A stretch of DNA of 31,147 bases from Nemertoderma westbladi (lineage: Eukaryota; Xenacoelomorpha; Nemertodermatida; Nemertodermatidae), in NCBI GenBank assembly GCA_032718475.1, contig JAUCBJ010002782.1, positions 1 through 31,147 on the forward strand. Reading direction: 5' to 3'. Positions 19,539-29,660 of this stretch are shown piece after piece. Within the stretch, counting starts at the first letter, position 1; every line of letters begins with the position of its first letter. Under the pieces are notes generated by a model that searched no databases, was not told the origin of the DNA, and saw only the letters and a program-made list of their open reading frames with translations. Made by a program: the position numbers and the translations under genes.

Positions 19539-22500
19539 CTAATGTTTGGAACTAGAGCTTGATCTCCTTTTCGGCGTAACTTTGCGTTTTGTTATAACCA
19601 CCCTAATCCCACCCGAACCGCCCTTCCCTCTGTCCAACGAGGCCGGTAGAGATGGATTCCTCCGGTCCACTAAGGCGGCCCGCTTACTGTGCCTCCGACC
19701 CGCCACCGTCTCATTCCCGCGGTCCAACGAGGCCGTCTCCATTCCCCCCTTCCGGCGCTCCCTTGTTCGACCTCTCGCCCGCGACTCTCGTTTTATAAAC
19801 TTCCACGGATTCTTAACCTCTTCCTCTTCGGATAGTTCGGAATCTGTGGCGGAATCGTATATCGGCTCGTTATCGACACCTTGTGGATCTACGTCGCAGT
19901 CTAACGATGCGAGTTCCGGTCGCAGCAGACGCACATCCCACTCCAACCGATCCGCAACTGCCGCCGCTTCCACTTTCACTTTAGAAAAACTCCGAATTTT
20001 CTGAGTGACCATGGGTGTATTCCCTTGCGCTCTCCAGACAATTACAACGTAGTTTAGTTCCTTCCCCACAACCAAACGGAACTCTTGCCATTCCGGTTGC
20101 CTATCCAGCCTCGCTCGCTTCCATGTACCCAATCCCGGGATTAGGATATCTACGGACATGTCGTTTACCTTCATAACAGTTCCTTCCGCGGTGATTGGGC
20201 CGTGTAATCGTAGGTAGAGGCTGAGGAACTGGAACAAGGATTTTTCGCTTACCGCTTTGGCATTCTTCTTGGTTAAGTTGCAGTGCCGGGCGATAGTCTG
20301 TATGGCGGAGGAGGTCCGGGGATACGCGGGTCCCAATGACAGAACCTCGGCGAGTTGTCGGTGAACCACGACGTCGCAGTAACGGCGGATCGGCGAGGTG
20401 AAGTGGGTGTAGAGCGGGAGGCTGAGCGCGTAGTGGCTCCAGGCCTCGGGTTTATCGGGGTACAGACCCGCGGAGAAGTACAGTGCCATCTGCATGGGAC
20501 CGAAGAACAGGTGGTTAAGCACCAGACTACGCTCGCGGTCTTCCTTGCTGGACGAATTGCCGGACCGCCGTGGTCGGTACTTCTCCAAACTCCGCTCCAG
20601 CTCCTTACTGGTTCGCGCTTTTATATCGAATCCGAGTTGTCTACACAGGTTGAGGACGCTGGTGAGTTTATCGCTATTGGGAGGAGGGTGTCTCCTGAGC
20701 ATTGCTCTGTCTGGGGCATCGCTGTGTAGTTGATTAGCCACAGTGGTATTGGCGAGAAGCATTAGTTCCTCGATGAGTTTATTGCTGTCTTTATATTCGT
20801 ACAATGAAGCATTGTAGGGTAGATTAGTGGTTGCATCCAACTCTATTTTTGGTTTTGCGTCGTCTATTGAAATTGCCCCAGTGTTGAACCGCCGTCGGCG
20901 TAAATTCTGCGTTATCCGATGCAGGAATTTCAATGTGTTTTGTATCTCAGGGAAGTTGTGCCCGTCGTATATTTCAGGAAATTCGGGGGGCGCCGATTCG
21001 GTCAAATTGATGGCGAGTTGGGCGTCATCATAGCTGAGTTTAGCGCAGCTACGGATCACGGTCCGGACTATCCGGACATCCAAGATGTCTCCCGTAGCAC
21101 TCATCTTCCAGATGACAGAGAAAGCAAGTTTATCAAGGCCAGGATTTAGGGAACACAGATCGGAGCACAATCGCAGCGGAAGCATTGGGATCATCTTATG
21201 GACGAGGTACACCGAAGTACCTCGATCCATAGCAACATCGTCCAGTGCGGTCCCGTCTCGAAGGAAGTAGGCCACATCCGCGATATGAACGCCAACCTCG
21301 AACAGATCGGGACCGATCCGTCGACACGAGACGGCGTCATCGAGATCTCGGGCGCTCGCCGGGTCCACGGTGATCACGCACTGATCTCGGAAGTCGAGAC
21401 GCCGGTCGATCTCATCCTGTGGGATCACCCACCCCGGGGGAGGTAGACACCGCAACGCAGCGGCATCGAATTGGTCCCCGGTAGGGAATCCGTACTCCAC
21501 GAGTAGGGCGCGGCTCTCCGTTTCAATGTCTCCCAGTTTACCGATGCGCTCGACGATGCGCCCACCAGCGAACACTGAGTCGCAATGCCAGTGGGTGATC
21601 CGACCCTGGAACAGCACATCGGGAGGGTAGCCCTGCTCCACAACGCCCTGCGGACAGTCCGACATGGGCACTAGGAATCGTGGCACCCTCGGGTCCGTCG
21701 GTGCAAATAACGGACACTTATTGCAGTGGCGGGTGATTTTCCCAACCACGACCCTGCGGTGGTGTTCCTCAAGGATGCCAACCACTTTACCCCGACTAAA
21801 TTTCCTAAATGACTGCAGTTGCGAAAATAAATCCTCCTTTTCCTTAACTGCAGGCTCCTTTTGACTATTTAGCTGATTTCGTGAGACATCAAGGAAACTG
21901 GTTGATTCATCTTCTTCAAACACATTATCTACACCATTCGCATCGGTATCTGCTTGCTTTTTATTGTTGAAGTTCTGGACAACCTTTACCACCACTGTGT
22001 CACCATGGAAGGCGCGATTCCGCGAGGCGAGTGTAGGCAGCAGCACAGGATCCAACTCCCCATCAATCTCCACAAGGGCTTTCTCATAATTGGAAGCAAA
22101 TATGGATACAGTGCCGACCTTAACTAGACCCCAGGCGATCTGATCTCTGAGGGATCGTTCGTCGAGATAATCCTCATATATTCTGCGCCTAGCGGTTGGG
22201 GCAGCTGCTCTGTTACCTATGGGTTCCCGCTGGTGGGTTAGAGAATTCACAGAACTATTATCTGGTGGTGAGCTAACTCGTTTTCCTTGATCAGAGAAGA
22301 ACTCATTGCGCTTAGGGCTTGGATCTTGGACTACTTTGAGTTTACGCCTGAATATATTCTTCTCAGATAACTTAGCTACTTGCAAAACCGAGGACTGGCT
22401 CTTATCATTGGCTGTATCACTGACGTCCCTGCCCTCTGATTGAGATTGGGAATCATCAGTTACAATATCAATTTCTGCTAGTTTTGGACTATCATGATCT

Positions 22501-24257
22501 TCAACAAGCTCCAACGGTTGAGAACGCTCATAAATTTTATCGATTTCACATGTTTTAGCGATCTCGCGATTTGCTTCTATGTCATCAGATTGAGAACTCC
22601 CACAATATGGACCAACACTTGGTTTAGTTTGAGATGTATTCAATTTAGCACTCAATAAACTTTTAAAGGTGGTTTTTTGAGTGATTCCAAACTCACTGAG
22701 TGCTGACACCTCGGCTTTAACTCTACTTTTGACTTCGCACTCCGCGCTCGAATCAAAAATGTATTTACCAAAACAAATTACTGTCTGAAAGCTTCCATTA
22801 TTGAGAGGCGTTATTTTATAGTGCGGGGTAGGCAATTCCAATATTTCGGTGACATATTTGCATAGAGCATGGTGGGGTAGAGAACCTTTAAAATATAAAG
22901 GGATGATTAAATCATCAGGCTTGCAGAAGTTTAGATACAGCATTGCCACATTGGAAACTCGGATTTTAGAAGTCCGACCATTATCACTTGGAAATTTACA
23001 CTTGAATCGACGCTTGCCAATAGTAAGGTTTGTAAAATTGTCACAACCGGCATACGATGTCGAGATGGAAAAATTGGGTTTTTCTAAATTATTTTCTCGG
23101 CAAAGTCGCAACAGAGTATCCACTGAATCAGAATAAACGAATCCTGGGCAGACATAACCTAAGTCTAAGTCGGTCATGGATTCAATGTCTGTTTGCATTG
23201 TTATAACATCATCATCTTGACTCATAACTGTATCTAAAGAAACATTTTCTTGCACTTGAGGTATGGTGGCACTATTATCCGTATCTGGTGATAAATCGCA
23301 TTGATCTTGTGATACGTCACTGATATCACCATCAGATGATGTATCATTTTGATGTAACACTACCACGTTATCGATATTAGAAGAGTTATCATTTTCACAG
23401 AACAATGCTGCTGTATTAGCTGTATCACTAGAAATATAATGATGACCTTGATGTAATGCAGCAAGGGTAGTAGCCCTGTCTTCTTTATCTGAAGTCATAT
23501 CACTATGTCTATGAAACACATCAATGTCATCTGTATCAGAAGGAAAAACAGCAGACTCACAAAGGCCATTTACTTTTTCGGGAACATCTATGATACACTC
23601 AAGAAGGTTAATATCAGGGATTTGTATAGAATCCCACAGGTGATGTTCTGTGCGCTTAGTAAGTTCTAAATGTAGTTCTAGTAACGTTGAATTAAAGTCA
23701 TGAATGTCACGTGTGTTTTTAATTTCCACTAACAAATAGTAGGAAATGTATCCCCATGCCATTCTACATGCTTCATTCAACGATTCGCCTTCACCCTTTG
23801 CTGCTGCATTATGAAAAGCGACCCTAACAGTCCACAATCCGCCACAATCGTCGGCTAAATGATGCTTAAATTCCCACGCAAACTCTTCTTTCAGATTAAA
23901 GCAAAACTTTGACACTATAAGAAATCGGCTATGCCACATTTCTTGAGTTGAATTCAATTTATCATGTTCAAGAAGAACATCATTAAAATCCATTCGTATA
24001 TCCAGTAATTTATGAGTTAATTGATTTTGCTCTGAATCATGAACTTGAGAATTATGAAAATGGGCCATTTTTGCTCCAACAAATATAAAATTGGGACTAT
24101 TTCTCACATTCAATATTTCTGGAAATAACGTTATTCGTCGTTTATACCTCACAGAGTTACAACGAAGGATTAAGGGGGTCAATGTCGTTGATAAATACGT
24201 TTTTATATTCAGCTTTACTTTTGGAACATTCTTCGTAAGCTTAAGTAGGTTGAACAT
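19539..24257 (-). CDS. DIS3L2: DIS3L2-type 3'-5' exoribonuclease with long N-terminal extension
   Basis: A 1572-codon frame without introns, from ATG at 24257 to TAG at 19539. The C-terminal 900 residues match DIS3L2, the cytoplasmic exoribonuclease that degrades oligouridylated RNAs such as tailed pre-let-7. Cold-shock-type regions lie at about 705-860 and 862-930. The RNB catalytic domain (about 955-1305) has DPASARDLDDA with the four metal-binding Asp (965, 971, 973, 974), MLRRHPPPNSDKL and HYALSLPLYTHFTSPIRRY. An S1 domain lies at about 1355-1425. A basic Arg/Lys/Ser tail (1485-1572) has two SLDRG words. No N-terminal PIN domain is seen, as expected for DIS3L2 but not DIS3. Human DIS3L2 has about 885 residues, so some 650 are extra. 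That region contains three segments resembling double-stranded RNA-binding domains (about 107-178, 381-446, 460-524), an acidic Ser/Asp linker of degenerate repeats (about 238-365) and a polar linker (525-690). Met64 (AAAATGG context) is an alternative start, because the first 63 residues are basic and could be presequence or leader. Confidence 0.94.
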   Translation of the reverse strand: MFNLLKLTKNVPKVKLNIKTYLSTTLTPLILRCNSVRYKRRITLFPEILNVRNSPNFIFVGAKMAHFHNSQVHDSEQNQLTHKLLDIRMDFNDVLLEHDKLNSTQEMWHSRFLIVSKFCFNLKEEFAWEFKHHLADDCGGLWTVRVAFHNAAAKGEGESLNEACRMAWGYISYYLLVEIKNTRDIHDFNSTLLELHLELTKRTEHHLWDSIQIPDINLLECIIDVPEKVNGLCESAVFPSDTDDIDVFHRHSDMTSDKEDRATTLAALHQGHHYISSDTANTAALFCENDNSSNIDNVVVLHQNDTSSDGDISDVSQDQCDLSPDTDNSATIPQVQENVSLDTVMSQDDDVITMQTDIESMTDLDLGYVCPGFVYSDSVDTLLRLCRENNLEKPNFSISTSYAGCDNFTNLTIGKRRFKCKFPSDNGRTSKIRVSNVAMLYLNFCKPDDLIIPLYFKGSLPHHALCKYVTEILELPTPHYKITPLNNGSFQTVICFGKYIFDSSAECEVKSRVKAEVSALSEFGITQKTTFKSLLSAKLNTSQTKPSVGPYCGSSQSDDIEANREIAKTCEIDKIYERSQPLELVEDHDSPKLAEIDIVTDDSQSQSEGRDVSDTANDKSQSSVLQVAKLSEKNIFRRKLKVVQDPSPKRNEFFSDQGKRVSSPPDNSSVNSLTHQREPIGNRAAAPTARRRIYEDYLDERSLRDQIAWGLVKVGTVSIFASNYEKALVEIDGELDPVLLPTLASRNRAFHGDTVVVKVVQNFNNKKQADTDANGVDNVFEEDESTSFLDVSRNQLNSQKEPAVKEKEDLFSQLQSFRKFSRGKVVGILEEHHRRVVVGKITRHCNKCPLFAPTDPRVPRFLVPMSDCPQGVVEQGYPPDVLFQGRITHWHCDSVFAGGRIVERIGKLGDIETESRALLVEYGFPTGDQFDAAALRCLPPPGWVIPQDEIDRRLDFRDQCVITVDPASARDLDDAVSCRRIGPDLFEVGVHIADVAYFLRDGTALDDVAMDRGTSVYLVHKMIPMLPLRLCSDLCSLNPGLDKLAFSVIWKMSATGDILDVRIVRTVIRSCAKLSYDDAQLAINLTESAPPEFPEIYDGHNFPEIQNTLKFLHRITQNLRRRRFNTGAISIDDAKPKIELDATTNLPYNASLYEYKDSNKLIEELMLLANTTVANQLHSDAPDRAMLRRHPPPNSDKLTSVLNLCRQLGFDIKARTSKELERSLEKYRPRRSGNSSSKEDRERSLVLNHLFFGPMQMALYFSAGLYPDKPEAWSHYALSLPLYTHFTSPIRRYCDVVVHRQLAEVLSLGPAYPRTSSAIQTIARHCNLTKKNAKAVSEKSLFQFLSLYLRLHGPITAEGTVMKVNDMSVDILIPGLGTWKRARLDRQPEWQEFRLVVGKELNYVVIVWRAQGNTPMVTQKIRSFSKVKVEAAAVADRLEWDVRLLRPELASLDCDVDPQGVDNEPIYDSATDSELSEEEEVKNPWKFIKRESRARGRTRERRKGGMETASLDRGNETVAGRRHSKRAALVDRRNPSLPASLDRGKGGSGGIRVVITKRKVTPKRRSSSSSKH

Positions 24258-25280
24258 GCCAAGAGTAAATCACCAATGTTGGAACAATAAATCACTATAC
24301 GGCATACAGCCTAATTTATCTACATTATATCAGTATATACCGGTACTGCCTGAGCCTGAGTCTGACTACATTATATGTTTATAGACAAAGACATTAATAA
24401 AGCACGAGCATAAAGTTTGCCATCAAAAGTAATACGGACGCCGGTCAGCCGGTACGTTTATGTTTCTTTTGTTGTCACATCACAATCTGTTGAGTAGGCT
24501 AAGGTTGTAAGCGGATAAGGCTATGCATGCTATGCATTGCACTAAGCAGCTAACTGGCTACGATAAAGACCTACGGCTGTACGGGCAGAAGGGTACACCG
24601 GTACATATTCCTGTATTCCACTTACAACGTCTGAACTTAACGTTGTTGGGTCTGTCAGTCGGGGAGAAGTTAAAATTTCAACTGAGTTGAAATTTAAAAC
24701 TTTTTTTTTAATTCAACTTTTAAGTTGCAAATTCAACTCTAACATCTGAACATGGTGCATGGTACGTGGTAGGAGGCCCAGAAGGCAACCGTGCAGCATC
24801 CCGTGCTGGAGTGATCTGTATTGTTAATTGTTAGGCCTATGTATGTCTGTCTTTATCCTGGTATCACTGTCTGACAATACGTATGTACTGATCACTGGAA
24901 AGGCAGTAAGGTCCAGAGGTCTGCTGTCTGCAGGTGATGTCTGGATGTACCGGTATGCAGTTGCAGTACCGGTACCTCAGTACCTACCAGCCTACGGTAT
25001 GCAGGTATGCAGTGGTACGTACTAAAACTGTAAAAGGAAGACTGGTAGAACGATCTATAACAGTATAACGTAGTACGTACCGTATGCAGGTAGGACTGTA
25101 CAGCTGTATGAGATAGGCCTAGAGCAGTAGAGTTTACATCAGTCAGACAGTAGGACAAAGGATAGTAGGCCTACTGCCTATCACCTATCGCTGCCGGTCC
25201 GGTACCCAGGGGCTGAATTGTGCAGGTGCAAGCGCAATTGGGACAGTGCTAAATTGCACACAGACCCACACTGACCCAAA
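24258..25280. other. DIS3L2 upstream region, rich in palindromic words
   Basis: No gene-like frame. The region should include the DIS3L2 promoter (minus strand), but no TATA box or initiator can be assigned. Self-complementary words TACCGGTA, TAGGCCTA and TACGTA recur, and a 23-bp palindrome centred on 24684 (AATTTCAACT/AGTTGAAATT) lies at 24673-24695. Confidence 0.5.
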
Positions 25281-25283
25281 CAT

Positions 25284-27872
25284 GGGTGCATGTAAAGAGC
25301 GGACTGCGGACTACGGACTGCGGATTGTCAATTAAAAGCCCAAATATGCGCGCGCGCGGTCAATTTGAATTTATAGCATTATAATGTAAGAATCCGCTCT
25401 TTGTTGTCTGGACAAACGGCGGAATGAAGCCAGAAAATTGTAACCTGATTGGCTCAATAATTTACATAGGCCCAAAGGGAACTTTCTTGATTCCTCTTAT
25501 TGGCTTAAAAAATAGAGATGGAAACACAAACAATATTCCAACAATACTACAGTATAATTATACTGTATGTAATTAAGTAGGCCTACCGGTGCGGTATCAA
25601 TTAAGCTATGCTGTCAGCAGACATGTACCATGTACTGTTGCTGTGTTGGCCTACCGGCAGACCGGTCAGCCGGTTGAAGTTTTCGATTAATTCAAACTAA
25701 AACTAAGTATAATAAGTAACGTAATCGATGGTGGCCGTATTGCACATGTAGTAGGCCTATTCTTAAACGTCCAAAGCTAAACTTACTATAATACATCCAG
25801 GCTTACGTAAGATGATAGTGCCTTGATGTGAAAGTTTAGGAAAATATTACCTGATTACTACTGTATTTACAGTAGCTAGGTATAGGTTCGCCACTAGTCT
25901 GCTAGTTGTACAGTAGTTCCTTAATCAACAGTCCACGTAATTACTGTACGCAATAATTTTTATTGTCCGTTTAAATCCCTTTTTTTGTCCTTTTTTTTTT
26001 ATTTTTTATGTCCTCCAAAAGTCTAATGTTAGGTTCCATGCTACCGGTTTCTCTACTGCTGTTCTCTCAGGCTATCAGTACCGGTATTAGTATATATAGC
26101 ACTATTTTGCTGTATTATGTATGTACAGATGTAGGTATAAAGCAGGTATTTCTGTATTTTAGTACCGGTACCGGCACCGGTACTGCTATAGGCCTACTGT
26201 GTAGCCTACCATTTAAATACGGTAATGGTAGGCCTACCGGTTGTGCTAATAAATTTTTAAATTTTAAATTTTTAATAAATTGATAGGCCAAACTGGATTG
26301 CAGGATTGTGGAAAATGTGGATATACCTTTCACATAATTTAGGCCTATTACTGTATTAGTTTTATAATCAATAATGGATCATGACTACTGTCTGAGTAGT
26401 GTTACGGATAACCTGCTCCTTTCCCTGATTTGGTAAAGTGACTGTTTATTGTTTTGGTTAGAAAATCCCGCCTCTGTAACCTGCTCCTTTCCCTCAATTG
26501 GTAATGTTATCGTTTATTGTTTTGGTTAGAAAATCCCGCCTCTGTAACCTGCTCCTTTCTCTCAATTGGTAATGTTATCGTTTATTGTTTTGGTTAGAAA
26601 ATCCCGTCTCTGTAACCTGCTTCTTTCCCTCAATTAGTTAAATGATCGTTTATTGTTTTGGTTAGAAAATCCCACCTCTGTAACCTGCCCCTTTCCCTCA
26701 ATTAGTTAAATGATCGTTTATTTGTTTTGGTTAGAAAATCCCGCCTCTGTAACCTGCTCCTTTCCCTGAATTGGTAAAGTGACCGTTTATTGTTTTGGTT
26801 AGAAAGGCCCGCCTCTGTAACCTGCCCCTTTCCCTCAATTAGTTAAATGATCGTTTATTGTTTTGGTTAGAAAATCCCGCCTCTGTAACCTGCTCCTTTC
26901 CCTCAATTAGTTAAGTGATCGTTTATTGTTTTGGTTAGAAAATTCCGCCTCTGTAACCTGTCCCTTTCCCTCAATTAGTTAAATGATCGTTTATTGTTTT
27001 GGTTAGAAAATCCCGCCTCTGTAACCTGCTCCTTTCCCTCAATAAGTTAAGTGATCGTTTATTGTTTTGGTTAGAAAATCCCGCCTCTGTAACCTGCTCC
27101 TTCCCCTCAATTAGTTAAGTGATCGTTTATTGTTTTGGTAAGAAAATCCCGTCTCTGTAACCTGCTCCTTTCCCTGATTTGGTAAAGTGACTGTTTATTG
27201 TTTTGGTTAGAAAACTCGGCCTTAACCTGCTCCTTTCCATCAATTGGTAATTGTTTTTGGCTATAAAATGAGTGTTTTGCTACGTCATGTGGTAATCGAT
27301 TATCGACAACAACCACAAACTATTAAATATAGAGTCTTTTTACCACAGGCGCATATGGAAATCTATCTCATAGTCTATAAATCATGGAATCATGGAATGT
27401 TTTGGCACAGGCATAGTGAAATCAACTGTCTGACAGTCCAGAAATCAGCAGTCTGACAGTTTGAAGAGATACATACATAAAAAGTCATTAAAAGGACAAT
27501 AAAAGTAATTAAAAGGACAACAAAAGTCATTATGCATAATTCGTAAAAAAAAAATGACAAAAAAAGTCAAATAAAAGGACATAAAAAATCACTGCCATTA
27601 CTGTATAGGATAATTATTTCCTGTATTACAGTGTTGCACAATGGTAAACATTTAAAAGCCAATGCTGCAATGGGATGATTCATTCTTTAAGTTCCCTTTC
27701 AGCCTATGTAAATGATTGAGCCAATCAGGTTACAATTTGCTGGCTTCAGTCCGCCATTTGTCCAGACAACAAAGAACGGATTCTTAGTTTGGAAGTCGAT
27801 AATTCAAATTGACCGCGTGGATTTTGGCAAACCGCAGTCCGTAGTCCGCCAGTCCGCTCTTTACATGCACCC
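25284..27872. mobile_element. Foldback-type element with about 190-bp inverted arms
   Basis: The left arm, 25284-25485, and right arm, 27689-27872, are inverted and diverged copies of each other. Shared words include GGGTGCATGTAAAGAGCGGA, TTTGTTGTCTGGACAAA and TGTAACCTGATTGGCTCAAT (reverse complemented on the right). A second, looser inverted pair of T-rich or A-rich blocks containing TTTATTGTCC and TTTTTATGTCC lies further in (about 25958-26020 and 27481-27590). The interior holds the 68-bp array. No transposase frame is visible, so this would be a non-autonomous foldback or MITE-like structure. Target-site duplications were not identified. Confidence 0.7.
26403..27252. repeat. 68-bp tandem array, 13 copies
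   Basis: The unit contains GTTTTGGTTAGAAAATCCCG, CCTCTGTAACCTGCTCCTTT and CCCTCAATTAGTTAAGTGAT, then CGTTTATT. AACCTG recurs from 26410 to 27224 at an average spacing of 67.8 bp. Copies vary by point changes (CTCC, CCCC or TCCC, and GATCG or GACTG), so the array is older than the 44-bp and 43-bp arrays. It lies between the inverted arms of the foldback-type element. Confidence 0.95.
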
Positions 27873-27905
27873 ACCCAAAAATGGGTATGCCTATATTTCT
27901 GTATA

Positions 27906-29345
27906 TGAAAAAGGTGGACTGGACACAGAAAACATGGACAATGGACAGACAAATCACTGGCGAGTTGCGTCACACAGCATGTCCACCTTTTTCAGCTTTG
28001 TTGTGGACTACAGTAGGTTGAGAAAAACAGGTAATGAATTGATTGATTTGCACATTGTAGCAGCTCTGTCCACGTTTTCAAAAAATTTCATGAGGTTTTT
28101 ATTGATTATTGTTATGATTATCCCATACTTACTGTGATCAACCGAAGTTGTCCAAGTAGTTCAATAATATGGGGTTGCCACGAGGTCTGTGAGCTGAACC
28201 TTAGCATCAATATTTAAACGGTAATATTCTAACGCATTATAACGTTCATTAATAACTACAGTATATATTGTACGGTAAATATAATATAATAAACGACCGA
28301 GCGAAGTGAAGGAGGTGAATAAGTCACATGGAGGGGCGATAAGGTAAATAAAGTGTTTTGTTTATTGTACAATAGGCCCTCTGTATGTAGTTTTATTGTT
28401 AAAATCATGCTCATTATTATTACAGTATAATTACTGTATTAAAATAAATAATTTTGTCAATATTGCACCAGTCGCACCGCAGTTTTTAATCGTCCTTATA
28501 CAGTAGTGATTTGTTCGTAACAATGGAAAACTTTCCTTGCAACGATTAAAAATACTGCATGTAAAATAACTATTAGTTTCGTTGAGAAATAGCTGAGATA
28601 TCGGCGTTCAAAAATTGCAGGTATTTGCTTCAGCTGCAACCTACAGGCCATTTTATTCTATTTCATATTTATTTGTGTGGCGAATATTAAAGGTTTGATG
28701 TAATTTTCTTCATATTTCATAGCTACTCATTAAATAAACAAAATATTCCAGAATATTATTTATCACAGTACAGCGCAGTATACAGCTGACTAATTGAAGA
28801 CCATGGCTTTCTTGAGCCGCCTCTTTAAAGACACTGGCCTTGAAGATGCGGATAATCTCACGAAAGTCATGGGTGATAGAGAGTTGTAGCGGCGCAATTT
28901 TGGCGAAAAGCCGGAATAGCTTTCTTAATGCAGCTGCTTCGAACATGCCGATTATAGGTAGATAATTGAAGATAAAGAGCAATAATCCAGATTTACCCTG
29001 GTGATTAATGCAAATCTTAATTACCGCTCGCTCATAATCCTGTCCCTGTAATATCTTACAGGCAGTGAAACCTGAAAAAGGTGGACAATCAATCGGATTG
29101 CTACCAAACCGCATTGCTTGATACGTTTCTGATTGGTCAGACTATTATCTAACTGTATGTTTTATGTGCCTGTGTCCACCTTTTTCAACCACACATCTTA
29201 TTCCCAATTGCCAATTATGTAATTAAGAAAGCGAAAACTTGAAAAGGTGGACAGACCAATCGCTATAAACTAACTGCTTTGCTTAACACGTTTCTGATTG
29301 GTCTGCCCGTTGTCCTTGTTTTCCGTGTCCAGTCCACCTTTTTCA
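27906..29345. mobile_element. 1.44-kb element with about 50-bp terminal inverted repeats
   Basis: The left end starts TGAAAAAGGTGGACTGGACA, and the right end is its reverse complement, ending GTGTCCAGTCCACCTTTTTCA less the first base. The match continues for about 50 bp with roughly five differences and one gap. Shorter relatives with the same ends lie inside: 29073-29187 and 29240-29345 are similar to each other (both contain ACGTTTCTGATTGGTC or a near match), and an extra inverted end occurs near 27979. No transposase is recognisable. No target-site duplication is evident. Confidence 0.75.
28710..29114 (-). CDS. Unrecognised 134-codon frame inside the inverted-repeat element
   Basis: The first 16 codons are read from element-end sequence (29073-29114); the rest is unique. 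The translation has a hydrophobic stretch (SGLLLFIFNYLPIIGMF) followed by a basic amphipathic segment (ALRKLFRLFAKIAPLQL) and FREIIRIFKASVFKEAA. I do not recognise the family. On the minus strand the repeat end reads CCACCTTTTTCAG, a good splice acceptor, and another AG follows at TATTACAG, so part of the frame could be an exon. It could also be a chance frame. No neighbouring exons were found. Confidence 0.25.
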   Translation of the reverse strand: MRFGSNPIDCPPFSGFTACKILQGQDYERAVIKICINHQGKSGLLLFIFNYLPIIGMFEAAALRKLFRLFAKIAPLQLSITHDFREIIRIFKASVFKEAAQESHGLQLVSCILRCTVINNILEYFVYLMSSYEI

Positions 29346-29660
29346 AACACCCCCCAGAAATGACCATTATATCATGAAGCAATGAGGCACCAACCCACAC
29401 CGACACAGGATATGTTGCACAGTGTTGAATTAATGATATCAAAGTTAATTCTGCGAAAAATAATGCAAATATAAGCTAATACGGGCGGGTTTCGGTGAAT
29501 TCAATGACGGTTTAATATGTCGTCTGGAGTTTCCTCTGGGGAGTAAAGTTCTGGGGGGACCGCACTGGAAATAAGTCGTCAGACTTTGTGCGTAATCCCT
29601 GGCCTAACGGCCGAAGAAAATGTACCTTTTTTTACTTTATTTTTGTATACTAAAGTGGAG

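Noticed and set aside
19546-23136. Many plus-strand frames of 60-150 codons across DIS3L2
   Set aside because: They are antisense shadows of the GC-richer DIS3L2 coding region and show no conserved domains.
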